NCBI GenBank assembly: GCA_028279945.1
Contig: JANQMT010000162.1
Coordinates: 1 to 34,695, forward strand
From: JAKSCF01 sp028279945
GTDB lineage: Bacteria > Bacillota > Clostridia > Peptostreptococcales > JAAYPU01
Length of the DNA: 34,695 nt
Direction of reading: 5' to 3'
In this document: piece by piece, positions 15,784 to 24,993 of the stretch
How the letters are laid out: every line of letters starts with the position of its first letter
Numbering within the stretch: position 1 is the first letter of the stretch
Made by a program: the position numbers and the translations under genes
The notes under the pieces: model-generated
Databases searched by the model: none
Told to the model about the DNA's origin: nothing
Seen by the model: only the letters and a program-made list of their open reading frames with translations

Positions 15784-15922
15784 AACTCAAAAATTGCTAT
15801 ATATGTTTTGGTCAAAATAAAATGTTTCTTAGTACAGCCTGTACAGAAAAATTCAAGTTGAAAGGCTTTTTATGATAGATAAGTTCATTTAAATCATAAG
15901 CATGCAAGAGGAGGTATAAGCA

Positions 15923-16732
15923 TTGAAAAAAATTCAAATCATTGCGGTGCTTTCTGCACTCATTATGTTTATCTGTGGATATTATTTTATTTCCTCGGAG
16001 TCGGACGGAGATAGAGGTGTTGCCAAAAGAGGCGAAATTTCTGTTGTGGTGGCGACGCAGGATATTGCACCCTACACTAAGCTGACAAGCGATATGATCA
16101 CGATCCAACACTTGCCTGAAGGCAGAGGTCTGGTGGATTACTATACATCGGTTAGTGATGTGGAGGGAAGTATCTGTACTTCTGAGGTTTTTTCCGGAGA
16201 AGTTCTTACCGCAAATCGGTTAGCAAGTGCGGATGATGCAGCTTTGGGCTTAGGTACACACTTGGAAAAAGGTAAGCGTGCAATTTCTGTAGAGGTAGAC
16301 ACAGAGCAAGGTGTAGCCAATAATTTGAAAGTGGGAAATTATGTAGATGTGGTTTTCACCGCTCAAATCCAAGGCGGGGTAATAAATGGATTACCGGCTT
16401 CGGCAGGAATGATTTTGTCTCAAGTGTACGGGGGAGGAGATCCTGCTAATACACAGATTGTAGGGGAAAACTTAGGTCAGTTTTTTTCTGTGATTGCCCT
16501 TCAAAAAATCAAGGTTATTGCGTTGGGGGACAGGTTTTATTCTGACAGAAATACTTCCGGCGAAGAACTGCAGTATGGCAGTGTTACTTTAGAGGTAACT
16601 CCGGTACAAGCGGCTAAAATTGCACTTTTAAACGATAATGACGGAAAAATACAGCTTATCCTGCGCTCTCAGGATGATGAAAGCACCGTCAATGAATCTC
16701 GCGAATCTGTACTAAAGAGGTATTCCAGGTAA
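15923..16732 (+). CDS. cpaB: Flp pilus assembly protein CpaB/RcpC
   Basis: A 269-residue membrane-anchored protein: N-terminal hydrophobic segment (KIQIIAVLSALIMFICGYYF), a SAF domain (about 38-100, containing IAPYTKLTSDMI and SGEVLTANRLAS), then the CpaB/RcpC-type beta domain (AISVEVDTEQGVANNLKVGNYVDVVF). In Gram-negative Tad systems CpaB helps the secretin; no secretin gene is present here, as expected for a one-membrane cell, so it probably guides the pilus through the wall. TTG 15923 is preceded by GAGGAGG (15908-15914). Confidence 0.9.
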   Translation: MKKIQIIAVLSALIMFICGYYFISSESDGDRGVAKRGEISVVVATQDIAPYTKLTSDMITIQHLPEGRGLVDYYTSVSDVEGSICTSEVFSGEVLTANRLASADDAALGLGTHLEKGKRAISVEVDTEQGVANNLKVGNYVDVVFTAQIQGGVINGLPASAGMILSQVYGGGDPANTQIVGENLGQFFSVIALQKIKVIALGDRFYSDRNTSGEELQYGSVTLEVTPVQAAKIALLNDNDGKIQLILRSQDDESTVNESRESVLKRYSR

Positions 16733-16745
16733 GAGGAGGATATTA

Positions 16746-17936
16746 ATGAAAATAAAGGTTTTGCTATTAGGAGCACAACAAAATTGTGCACAACTGCAGA
16801 GGAATTTGCAGGATGAGGATTTGGTAGTGGTGGGAACCGTAGATGATGAAAACAATGTACTGGATGAAATCAGTCGAACTTCTCCTGATATGATTCTTAT
16901 TTCAGATACCTCGCCTATGGTACTGCGTTCCTGTCATCAGATTTATCTTCTCAGACCGCGATGTGTCCCTGTTATTATTTCTGAAATAGATGATACTGCA
17001 TTGATGCAGAAAATCCTGGAGACGGGCGTACATTACATGCTGTCATCTCGGATTGATCCCATTGCTCTGGTTTCTGAATTAAAAGAAATATTTAACAATG
17101 AGGCCAATCGCTTCTTAGCTATAGAGAACAAAGGGGTCTCCTCAAACAAATCCAAGGTTATTACGATTTTTGGAACCAAAGACGGTGCAGGTAAATCAAC
17201 TCTGGCTGTTAATATGGCAGTAAAACTGGCTCAGAAAAAAAATAAAGTGGTGATTCTTGATTACAATTTCCAGTTTGGAGATGTGGATGCGCTGTTTGGA
17301 GTTACCGCAAAAAATACAATTTTGGAGTTGTTACAGGAGCAAAGCAACCCTAATGCAGATACGATACGGCAGTTTCTGTCCCTGCATATATCAGGTGTTT
17401 ATATTTTACCGTCACCTTTTAATCCGGAATATGCCGATACCATTTCCCCAATGCAGGCGGAGAGAATTATTACGGCTCTTAGGGTTCATTATGATTATGT
17501 AATTGTAGACACTTACTCCGGTTTTAATGATACCACCGCTGTCTGCTTTGACTGTGCATCTATGATTCTTTTTGTTAGCAATAAGGATATACCGGCACTC
17601 CGAAATGCAAAAAAAGGGTTGTCGGTGATTCAAGCTCTGTCTGATCCGGAGAAAATCAAGCTGGTTATCGGCAGGGATGGTGATGGGTCAATTAAAGAAA
17701 AAGATGTTTCCCGCGTATTGTCTTTTCCGGTCTGGCACAGTATTCCCAGTGAAGAAAGAGCAGCTGCATCTGCTGCAAATCAAGGAAATCCGCTGGTTTT
17801 GGAATACCCTAAGAATAAAGTAAGCAAAGCCATTCAGGATATCACGGATAAAATAGATGCTCCGCCGGAATCAGAGAACAGTGGAAAGCAGGAGAAGCTT
17901 TTGTCAAAAAGTAAAGGGGGAAAGAATAAAGCATGA
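16746..17936 (+). CDS. tadZ: TadZ/CpaE-type ATPase (pilus localisation)
   Basis: A 396-residue protein with an N-terminal receiver-like domain (about 1-110) and a MinD/ParA-type ATPase domain. The deviant Walker A is KDGAGKST (near 145-152), Walker A' region VVILDYNFQFGDVDALFG, and Walker B YVIVDTYSGF. TadZ/CpaE marks the site of pilus assembly, often the cell pole. AGGAGG precedes ATG 16746. The basic C-terminal tail (KGGKNKA) overlaps the start of tadA. It lies next to cpaB as in most Tad loci. Confidence 0.9.
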   Translation: MKIKVLLLGAQQNCAQLQRNLQDEDLVVVGTVDDENNVLDEISRTSPDMILISDTSPMVLRSCHQIYLLRPRCVPVIISEIDDTALMQKILETGVHYMLSSRIDPIALVSELKEIFNNEANRFLAIENKGVSSNKSKVITIFGTKDGAGKSTLAVNMAVKLAQKKNKVVILDYNFQFGDVDALFGVTAKNTILELLQEQSNPNADTIRQFLSLHISGVYILPSPFNPEYADTISPMQAERIITALRVHYDYVIVDTYSGFNDTTAVCFDCASMILFVSNKDIPALRNAKKGLSVIQALSDPEKIKLVIGRDGDGSIKEKDVSRVLSFPVWHSIPSEERAAASAANQGNPLVLEYPKNKVSKAIQDITDKIDAPPESENSGKQEKLLSKSKGGKNKA

Positions 17937-19294
17937 GTTGGGTTTCGCGATTGGGGCAGATGAAAGATACCGATGATGCTTCTCCAAAGTCGGACAGTGA
18001 GAATTACATGGATATGGGGGTTCGTACGGATAAGTACGAATTCCTTAAGGAGGCTGTCCATAAAGAAGTGGTTAATGAGTATAATACTATATTTGCGGAA
18101 AGTGAATTCGGTGACAATTTCTCTGTTGATATGATGGATATTATCCGCCAATCCATTGCACGCCAAGAACAAATACTGACAAGGTTGGAAGAATCCAAAA
18201 TCGCACAGGAAATTTATGACGATGTTATGGGTTTAGGCCCTCTGGAGGCATTTTTAAGGGATAGTAGTATTTCGGAAATCATGGTGAATGGTCCTAATCA
18301 GATTTATATTGAGCGCTCCGGAAAGCTGGAGATGGCGAGTTCACGCTTCCGGGATAATGCACATGTGCTGAATGTGGTTAACCGCATCGTATCCTCTGTT
18401 GGACGTCGCTGTGATGAATCCAATCCCATGGTAGATGCACGTTTACCCGACGGTTCCCGTGTTAATGCCGTTATTCCTCCCATCGCTCTAAAAGGGTCTA
18501 CTATTACCATCCGAAAATTTTCTGCTACTCCGCTGAAAATTGAAGATTTGATTGGGTATAGCACGCTTTCTGCACAGATGGCAAGTTTTTTAGAGGCTTG
18601 TATTAAAGGCCGCTGCAATACGGTGGTATCGGGTGGGACCGGATCAGGCAAGACAACTCTTCTAAATGTTTTGTCCGGATATATTTCCGATGAGGAACGG
18701 ATTATTACAATAGAAGATGCTGCTGAGCTTCAGATGGAACAAAATCATGTTGTAACGCTGGAAGGGCGTCCAAGCAATATAGAGGGTAAAGGCGTTATTT
18801 CTATACGTGATTTAGTGCGTAATGCCCTTCGTATGAGACCGGACCGGATTATTGTGGGAGAGGTGCGTTCCGGTGAAACGCTGGACATGCTGCAGGCAAT
18901 GAATACCGGTCATGAAGGCTCCCTTACTACTGTCCATGCCAACTCGCCCCGGGATGTGATATCCCGTATGGAAACCATGGTAATGATGGCCGGTATGGAG
19001 TTACCTGCCAAGGCCATTCGGGAGCAAATTTCTTCTGCTGTTGATTTGGTGGTGCATCAATCCAGATTCCGTGACGGAAGCAGAAAAATTGTCAATATTT
19101 CTGAAATTATAGGGATGGAAGGTGACACAATAACCATGCAGGACATTTTTGTTTTCAAGCCCAGTGGATTGGATGCCGTGGGAAAAGTGGCCGGTCAATT
19201 TGTATCAACCGGCATTCGTCCTAAAATAGTTGAAAAAATACGAAATAATGGAGTGCTTTGTAAGGATGACTGGTTCTTTCAGAAAGGAAGGTGA
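17933..19294 (+). CDS. tadA: Tad pilus assembly/secretion ATPase TadA (CpaF)
   Basis: The hexameric motor that powers Flp pilus extension and possibly retraction (453 residues). Walker A is GGTGSGKTT (about 234-242), Walker B RIIVGEV (about 305-311), and the His box GHEGSLTTVHANS (about 326-338); the CpaF-specific N-domain (IMVNGPNQIYIERSGKL) is complete. ATG 17933 overlaps the tadZ stop as ATGA, showing translational coupling. It is the most conserved gene of the locus and the best phylogenetic marker. Confidence 0.96.
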   Translation: MSWVSRLGQMKDTDDASPKSDSENYMDMGVRTDKYEFLKEAVHKEVVNEYNTIFAESEFGDNFSVDMMDIIRQSIARQEQILTRLEESKIAQEIYDDVMGLGPLEAFLRDSSISEIMVNGPNQIYIERSGKLEMASSRFRDNAHVLNVVNRIVSSVGRRCDESNPMVDARLPDGSRVNAVIPPIALKGSTITIRKFSATPLKIEDLIGYSTLSAQMASFLEACIKGRCNTVVSGGTGSGKTTLLNVLSGYISDEERIITIEDAAELQMEQNHVVTLEGRPSNIEGKGVISIRDLVRNALRMRPDRIIVGEVRSGETLDMLQAMNTGHEGSLTTVHANSPRDVISRMETMVMMAGMELPAKAIREQISSAVDLVVHQSRFRDGSRKIVNISEIIGMEGDTITMQDIFVFKPSGLDAVGKVAGQFVSTGIRPKIVEKIRNNGVLCKDDWFFQKGR

Positions 19295-19299
19295 AATCT

Positions 19300-20235
19300 A
19301 TGCGTTGGCTGTTTATAATTGCTATGGCAGTTTTTACATATTGTCTGGTTCAAATGGTATTATTATCCATGAGAATAGAAAAATTGACTGTAGAAAAGCG
19401 TCTTAATGAAATAAAGCATAACAATTCTCCGGTTGATAAACAAAGCAGAAAATCCCAAAAAAACAGGCATCATCGTTTTGGTTTTCTGCATATTTCGCAA
19501 AGTATGAAGGATGATATTCTTCTTTCCGGAATCAATATGAGCCCGGAAGAATTTGTATTGCTTTGGATACTCATCATTTTCGGGCCGGCAGCTTTAAGTC
19601 TTACTATTTCACCAAGTCTGCTTCGAGCTGTTATTTTAATTATGGCTGGAATAATTGCTTTGCCGCTTTATTTGAAAAGGGCAATCAATAAACGCCGGGC
19701 TTTGTTTGAACGGCAGCTGGGGGATGCTCTGATGGTGATTTCAAATGGGCTGAGAGCCGGTTTTTCTTTCGCTCAGGCACTAGATAATGGGGCAAGGGAT
19801 TTAGCGGATCCTATCGCCTCGGAGTTTCGGTCTGTCTTTCGAGAGACTCAGCTTGGTGGGGACATGGAAGCTGCACTTACTAAAGTTGCAACACGAATGA
19901 ATAGCAATGATATGAAGCTTTTGACCACATCGGTTGTTGTTCAGCATCAGGTTGGCGGAAATCTTGCGGAAATTCTTGATACTATATCACAGACCATTCG
20001 TGATCGGTTGTCAATCAAGCGGTCGGTCAGAACGCTGACGGCACAGGGACGTATATCAGGGATGATTATGGGACTTCTTCCCATTGTATTACTAATGATT
20101 CTTTCTGTAGTTAATCCTGCTTATATGCGGCCTTTTTTTACAACAACATATGGACATATATTGTTGCTTGTTGGTGTGTGTATGGAAGCTATCGGTTTTT
20201 TGGTTATTCGAAAAATCGTGGATATAAAATTTTAA
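19300..20235 (+). CDS. tadB: Tad platform protein TadB
   Basis: Inner-membrane platform protein (311 residues) with the T2SSF/GspF domain (residues about 145-275: RQLGDALMVISNGLRAGFSF and a matching QVGGNLAEILDTISQTIRD). Four hydrophobic segments are seen. It pairs with TadC to anchor the TadA motor and move pilin subunits. ATG 19300 is used because AGGAAGG lies just before it; GTG 19291 would overlap the ribosome site. It starts six bases after tadA. Confidence 0.9.
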   Translation: MRWLFIIAMAVFTYCLVQMVLLSMRIEKLTVEKRLNEIKHNNSPVDKQSRKSQKNRHHRFGFLHISQSMKDDILLSGINMSPEEFVLLWILIIFGPAALSLTISPSLLRAVILIMAGIIALPLYLKRAINKRRALFERQLGDALMVISNGLRAGFSFAQALDNGARDLADPIASEFRSVFRETQLGGDMEAALTKVATRMNSNDMKLLTTSVVVQHQVGGNLAEILDTISQTIRDRLSIKRSVRTLTAQGRISGMIMGLLPIVLLMILSVVNPAYMRPFFTTTYGHILLLVGVCMEAIGFLVIRKIVDIKF

Positions 20236-20322
20236 TTCATATATAAGTTTAAAATTATACAATTTTTTAGAAAACAGGCGTATTTTAAATTTGACATTGA
20301 CTGTTAAGAAGGAGAGAAGAAA

Positions 20323-21246
20323 ATGGAATATGTGTTTGCATTAAGCTGTGGGGTTTTCTTCTATTGTCTGGTGTATATGTGTCTGACTATGATGTTGTCC
20401 CAAAGGATCGTTTTAGAACAACGGTTGAGGGATACTGCTAATAGCCATTACCAGAATACGGAAGATGAAGAACTGAACACATCCTTCAGTGAGCGTATGT
20501 TGAAGCCGGTTATAAAACGCCTGCTGGATATTTTTTCTGTGTTTGTTCCGCAGGACAGTGATACTTATGATAAACTGACGCAGCAGCTTATGCTGGCGGG
20601 AATCCGTATGAGTGCGAGAAATTACAGTGCTGCCGTACTTCTTTTTACCGTCACCTGTGTTATGGTATTTGCCATTTACGGAGGATTGATTTCTCAAAGC
20701 ATTTTAAGAGCTGTTTGGTATGGTATTTTGGGTCTTTGTTCAGGACTGATTATAAGCCGGTTCCACCTGAAAAGTAAAATAAGCCGGCGCAAAAATGAAA
20801 TTTATCATCAATTGCCGGATACTCTGGATTTATTGAGTGTCAGCGTTTCTGCCGGTTTGGGCTTTGATCAGGCACTGATCTATGTGGTTAAAAAAAGTGA
20901 AGGCGTATTAATCCGTGAATTGGATACGGCCCAAAGGGAAATTGCTTTGGGACGTACCAGAAAAGAAGCATTGGAACAACTGGCAGACAGATGTGATAGT
21001 CTGGAGATTCAGACCTTTGTCAGTGCTGTGATTCAGGCCGATGAAATAGGAGCTTCCATGCAGAATATATTGCAGGTACAGGCGTCTGCTATCCGGGAGG
21101 CACACAAACAAAATGTAGAAGAAAAGGCTCAGAAATTATCTGTAAAAATGTTGATTCCAATGGTACTGTTTATTTTCCCGGTAATGTTTATTGTCCTAAT
21201 GGGACCTTCTATCCCGGCTATCATGGAAGCATTAGGAGGTTTTTAA
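20323..21246 (+). CDS. tadC: Tad platform protein TadC
   Basis: Second platform protein (307 residues) with a T2SSF domain (about 150-280, LPDTLDLLSVSVSAGLGFDQ and DEIGASMQNILQVQASAIRE) and four hydrophobic segments. It follows tadB by 87 bases, a gap with its own AAGGAGAG ribosome site. The final residues (PSIPAIMEALGGF) are typical of TadC. Confidence 0.9.
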   Translation: MEYVFALSCGVFFYCLVYMCLTMMLSQRIVLEQRLRDTANSHYQNTEDEELNTSFSERMLKPVIKRLLDIFSVFVPQDSDTYDKLTQQLMLAGIRMSARNYSAAVLLFTVTCVMVFAIYGGLISQSILRAVWYGILGLCSGLIISRFHLKSKISRRKNEIYHQLPDTLDLLSVSVSAGLGFDQALIYVVKKSEGVLIRELDTAQREIALGRTRKEALEQLADRCDSLEIQTFVSAVIQADEIGASMQNILQVQASAIREAHKQNVEEKAQKLSVKMLIPMVLFIFPVMFIVLMGPSIPAIMEALGGF

Positions 21247-21248
21247 TA

Positions 21249-21581
21249 GTGTATATATACGAAAGGAACAGCCGATTTCAAGTAAAAATTGAATGGGTCG
21301 ATACTTTTGTCAAGCGGCTGAAAGGATTGATGTTCAGATCTGACCTGCCGTCGGATCAGGGGTTTTTGCTGTTTCCCTGCACCGGTATACATACCTGCTT
21401 TATGCGCTTTCCCATTGATGTTGTATATTTGGACGACTGTCTTACTGTGTTGGGAAAAGAAACCGTTGTTCCTTGGCGTACCGGCAAAAATGTAAAAGGG
21501 GCTAAAATGATTTTAGAAACTTCGGCAGGTGTCACCGAACAGTTGGAAATTGGCATGCGGCTTATTTTAAGAATAGACTAG
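21249..21581 (+). CDS. DUF192 protein
   Basis: A 110-residue protein with the full DUF192 pattern: RLKGLMFRSDLP, the central GIHTCFMRFPIDVVYLD, and the C-terminal ETSAGVTEQLEIGM. The biochemical function of DUF192 is unknown. AGGAGG (21235-21240) precedes GTG 21249, only two bases after tadC, so it is co-translated with the pilus genes. The protein has no signal peptide or membrane segment and is predicted cytoplasmic. Confidence 0.85.
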   Translation: MYIYERNSRFQVKIEWVDTFVKRLKGLMFRSDLPSDQGFLLFPCTGIHTCFMRFPIDVVYLDDCLTVLGKETVVPWRTGKNVKGAKMILETSAGVTEQLEIGMRLILRID

Positions 21582-21689
21582 GCTGAGCCTTGCAACAGCT
21601 TAAAAATTCCATCTTTTTTTATATCATTATTTAAGTTAGCTGCATCGGCGATATAATCCTTATATCCTGTGCGGGGAAAGGAGATTACA

Positions 21690-23174
21690 ATGAGTGAAAA
21701 TCCGAATGATAAAAAAAAGGATCATAACCCCTTGGTCATGAGCAGTGGGGGTGTTAACCAAGAAAGTATGGATTTTAATATTTTGGAAAAGAATTTAAAA
21801 TCTGAGCTGGATTCTAAGCTTCACTACTCTGTCGTAGGTGGGTATACAAAAAAAAGTGTCGAGAATTTTGTTTCAGAAATGAAGGCTAATCTATTGCAAA
21901 TAAAAACGCAGATGGAAGGGCATGTTCAATATTTGACTGTTGAGAAAGCCAGTGCTGCCCAGGAATGCTCTGTTTTAAGAAACCAATTAAAAACGGCGGA
22001 AGAGAATCTGGCAGAGGCTAGAAATAAAATTGTGAATCAGCAGAACTACGATGAAACTCAATATGTCAGCGGTCATGAGATGCAGTCTTACCATAAAGAA
22101 GATGAATACTTGACCAGTATGCAGTCAGATTATCAGGAAGCTATGGAGCAAAATAAAAAGTATGAAGACTTGTTGATAAAAAAAGAACAGAAAATCACAC
22201 AATTAAATGAGACATTAGCTAAATCCAAGCAATCCTACAATGAACTGAAAGAAAGGACAGAGCAGACGGAAAAGGTTACAGAAAAATATCAAACCTTTTC
22301 CCAATACATGGAAAAGGCCAAGCTGCATCTTAAGCAAAAAAAGCAACATTTGAATGAGAAGGAAATACAACTGGAGCAGGAGAAAAAGTTTATAGGCGAG
22401 ACAAAAACACAACTGGAACAAGAGAAAAAGTTTTTGGTAGATGAGCACGGTAAGCTGGAGCGGGAAAAAAAATATTTAACGGAAGTAAAAGCTCAATTGA
22501 AGGAAGATATCCGGAATAATCGTACCCTTGTTCAAGAACTGGAAAATCACCATCAATCTGTTCGGCAGAGGGAAGAAGAGGCAAACGACCTCATAGCAGC
22601 GAAAGAAAGAATGATTAATATTTTGCAGAGGGAACAAGAGGAATATCAATTTAAAAACGACGAACTGGAAAATAAAATGGAGCATCAAGAAAAGATTATT
22701 TCCGAAAAGAATCAGCTATTAGATAAGTATCAGAAGCAGGAAAAAGAAAATAATTTGATTCGGAAAGAAAATGAACGGGCTATTCGCTCTTTACAGGAAT
22801 CGATGGAGCAAATTATGGCGCATATGGATGTGCAATCAGAGGGAATTGACCATCATACGATGAACAGTCGTCAAGAAAGCGATGCGCTGAAAGACGCTGT
22901 CAGCGAATCAACTCAGTTGAGAAATACTGCGTTAAAGGAGCAGCTGGTAGAAAGAAATGTAGAACTTGACGAAAAACCGGAGCAGCTAAAAAATGTTGTC
23001 CTGCCTTTTGACGCTACTAACAGAATCGTCGCTTTAGGCAATAGCAACAACCAACACGAAGCAGAGGATCTTGAGGAGGTAGGCTTGGATACTAACAGAG
23101 ATGCTTACCAAAAACATAATGTTGATAACGGCAATTCTCTTAAAGACAAAACAAAAGTTGCCGATATATCATGA
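21690..23174 (+). CDS. Large coiled-coil protein with DivIVA-like N-terminus
   Basis: A 494-residue cytoplasmic protein. Residues 51-60 (GYTKKSVENF), before a long coil, resemble the start of DivIVA-family proteins (GY...EVD.F), which bind curved membrane at poles and septa. Residues about 60-390 are an almost continuous coiled coil, with near-repeats such as LEQEKKF, LEREKKY. The C-terminal third is less ordered. ATG 21690 follows AAAGGAGA; a GTG at 21669 would overlap it. The position inside the Tad locus, along with TadZ, suggests a role in placing the pilus machine. This is inferred from sequence pattern and context; no known family is certain. Confidence 0.6.
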   Translation: MSENPNDKKKDHNPLVMSSGGVNQESMDFNILEKNLKSELDSKLHYSVVGGYTKKSVENFVSEMKANLLQIKTQMEGHVQYLTVEKASAAQECSVLRNQLKTAEENLAEARNKIVNQQNYDETQYVSGHEMQSYHKEDEYLTSMQSDYQEAMEQNKKYEDLLIKKEQKITQLNETLAKSKQSYNELKERTEQTEKVTEKYQTFSQYMEKAKLHLKQKKQHLNEKEIQLEQEKKFIGETKTQLEQEKKFLVDEHGKLEREKKYLTEVKAQLKEDIRNNRTLVQELENHHQSVRQREEEANDLIAAKERMINILQREQEEYQFKNDELENKMEHQEKIISEKNQLLDKYQKQEKENNLIRKENERAIRSLQESMEQIMAHMDVQSEGIDHHTMNSRQESDALKDAVSESTQLRNTALKEQLVERNVELDEKPEQLKNVVLPFDATNRIVALGNSNNQHEAEDLEEVGLDTNRDAYQKHNVDNGNSLKDKTKVADIS

Positions 23175-23269
23175 GCATAAAACAGAGGAATATGGATTTA
23201 CAAAAACTGATACTTTAGAAATACGAGGCTGATACGTTGACCTCTAAATTTATATCAGGAGGGATGAAG

Positions 23270-23803
23270 ATGAAAAGAAAATTTCAAAATTGGAGAAAGA
23301 CCGAAACAGGGCAATCACTTGTGGAGTTTGCAATCATTCTTCCCATTCTGGTCTTGTTGCTGACACTTCCTGTAGACTTTTTCCGTTATATCAACACAAA
23401 AATGATTTTGAGCAGTGCTGCAAGCGAAAGTATCGGTCAGTTGAATTATGCCTCTGTTTCCTCCGGCAGTGCTGAAGCGGACATTAAGAAAATGATAAAC
23501 GACTATTATGGTGACCGCCTGGATAACGACAAAGTTCAAATTGATTTCAATAAGGGAAGTCTGGTCAAAAAAAACTACACGTATTATGTATATTCCAGCG
23601 ATAAGGCTGATCCTAATCCATTAAATTATGGGAAGCAGTTTGAAAAGCGACCCAGCAGTTATCAGTGTATGGAAATTCAAGTGCAATTTTCCTACGAATT
23701 GTCGCCAATAACTTACTGGGGGGTACTGTTCTTAGGCAATACTTTTGATATAAAAACGCCTGCTTATACTAGGAAAGTTTATGCCGGCGGATACACTGGG
23801 TAA
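23270..23803 (+). CDS. tadE: TadE-like pseudopilin
   Basis: A 177-residue protein with a short basic leader, a class III cleavage site (ETG then QSLVEFAIILPILVLLL, with E at +5 and F at +6), a hydrophobic helix and a soluble C-terminal domain. Such TadE-type pseudopilins are minor components thought to prime the pilus. ATG 23270 is six bases after AGGAGGG (23257-23263). It overlaps slightly in sequence space with the coding region of the next gene only if longer starts are used. Confidence 0.85.
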   Translation: MKRKFQNWRKTETGQSLVEFAIILPILVLLLTLPVDFFRYINTKMILSSAASESIGQLNYASVSSGSAEADIKKMINDYYGDRLDNDKVQIDFNKGSLVKKNYTYYVYSSDKADPNPLNYGKQFEKRPSSYQCMEIQVQFSYELSPITYWGVLFLGNTFDIKTPAYTRKVYAGGYTG

Positions 23804-23828
23804 CCAAAAGGTTTACGAGGAGGAGGCT

Positions 23829-24380
23829 ATGCTTAAATTAATTAAATGGAAATGCCAAAGTGACTCCGGTCAGGCATTGATAGAATTTGCTTTAACCGTA
23901 TGGCTGTTAATAATGATTACATTTGCTATCATTGATTTTAGCTGGATTTCTTTTCAAAGGGCTTCTTTTGAATATGGATATATGTATGCCAGCTGGTCGA
24001 TATCAGCAAATGATCTGGGAGATACGGATCCCTTGGAAGAAGTGCCTTCCGAAGCCGAATATACAGGGACAGCGGTCTCAGATATCTTGTTTGATGACAT
24101 CAACGACAGATCACCTGGAATTATAGACAGCAATTTAATGATTATGAATGCCAATGCAAAATTATACAACGAAGCGGATCATTATAATGTTCCCGGCAGG
24201 ACTCCCGGAAATCCTGTTCAGGCAATCAGCCGAACACGCTATATGGATTTAACTGCTGATTTTTCATATGTCATTCGCCCCCTCACGCCCATCGGAGGTA
24301 TGTTGTTTGGAAATGACATTACTGTTGAAAAAGAGCTGGCGTGTATACGGGTTGTAGGGACGCAGCACAGATCCGAATAA
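23829..24380 (+). CDS. TadE/TadF-like pseudopilin (second)
   Basis: A 183-residue minor pseudopilin: leader ending SDSG, then QALIEFALTVWLLIMITFA (E+5, F+6), followed by a soluble domain. It begins 25 bases after the first tadE stop; GAGGAGGAGG lies just before ATG 23829. It is only distantly similar to its neighbour, as TadE and TadF usually are. Which of the two corresponds to TadF cannot be fixed. Confidence 0.8.
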   Translation: MLKLIKWKCQSDSGQALIEFALTVWLLIMITFAIIDFSWISFQRASFEYGYMYASWSISANDLGDTDPLEEVPSEAEYTGTAVSDILFDDINDRSPGIIDSNLMIMNANAKLYNEADHYNVPGRTPGNPVQAISRTRYMDLTADFSYVIRPLTPIGGMLFGNDITVEKELACIRVVGTQHRSE

Positions 24381-24405
24381 CTTTGGATATGGAGGTGAGA
24401 GTGCC

Positions 24406-24960
24406 ATGAAACGTAAAATTTCGTATTTTTTTAAGAAAGAAAACGGGGATATGATCATATTATTTGCAGGAATCCTTGTTGTGCTGATTTTTTTTATCGG
24501 TTTGTCTTTAGATGTGGGCATGATTGTTCTCCATCGAAATTCCATGCAGAATCTGTGTCAACTGGTACGGGAAGATCGGTTCACTTATCAGGATACCATC
24601 CGATATGCTGACAACCCCGGGCTTACAAGCTATCAGATCATCTATGATACGATGATGGATAATGATTTTGACGGTACCGTCAAGGTATATTTTAATGAAG
24701 AAATACCGAAGTACAATTACCGGCATTATCGTATTCGTACAGAACTCAGTAAGGAATACGATTATACATTTGCAAGAATATTCGGTCTGACTACCACCAC
24801 TATTACAGTTTCATTGGATGGAGGTGAAATCTACGGAGAAAGCTTAAATGATGTAGTCTGGTATTCTTCCATTCCGGTTTCAGAATACAACGGTTCTTAT
24901 TCAAGTCTGCCCAATGGGCAATATGAATACTTGAAACATGATATTCCAGCAGACTGGTAA
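24406..24960 (+). CDS. TadG-like minor pseudopilin without vWA domain
   Basis: A 184-residue protein with a basic N-terminus (MKRKISYFFKKENG), a hydrophobic segment (MIILFAGILVVLIFFIGLSL) and a soluble tail. In TadG proteins such a start is followed by a vWA domain; here the protein stops at the end of the short soluble part, and a vWA domain occurs instead in a separate large protein at 26281. The E+5 of the other pseudopilins is replaced by isoleucine, so cleavage by TadV is doubtful. GGAGGTGAG precedes ATG 24406. Confidence 0.7.
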   Translation: MKRKISYFFKKENGDMIILFAGILVVLIFFIGLSLDVGMIVLHRNSMQNLCQLVREDRFTYQDTIRYADNPGLTSYQIIYDTMMDNDFDGTVKVYFNEEIPKYNYRHYRIRTELSKEYDYTFARIFGLTTTTITVSLDGGEIYGESLNDVVWYSSIPVSEYNGSYSSLPNGQYEYLKHDIPADW

Positions 24961-24993
24961 TGACCGTAATAAAGTTTTAGAGGTGATAAAAAA

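Noticed and set aside
14529..21246. Type IVa pilus or type II secretion system
   Set aside because: The pilins have the Flp motif and the ATPase, TadZ and CpaB are of the Tad branch; no methylase-type peptidase or secretin.
21690..23174. SMC-type chromosome protein
   Set aside because: A long coiled coil is present but Walker A, hinge and signature motifs are absent.
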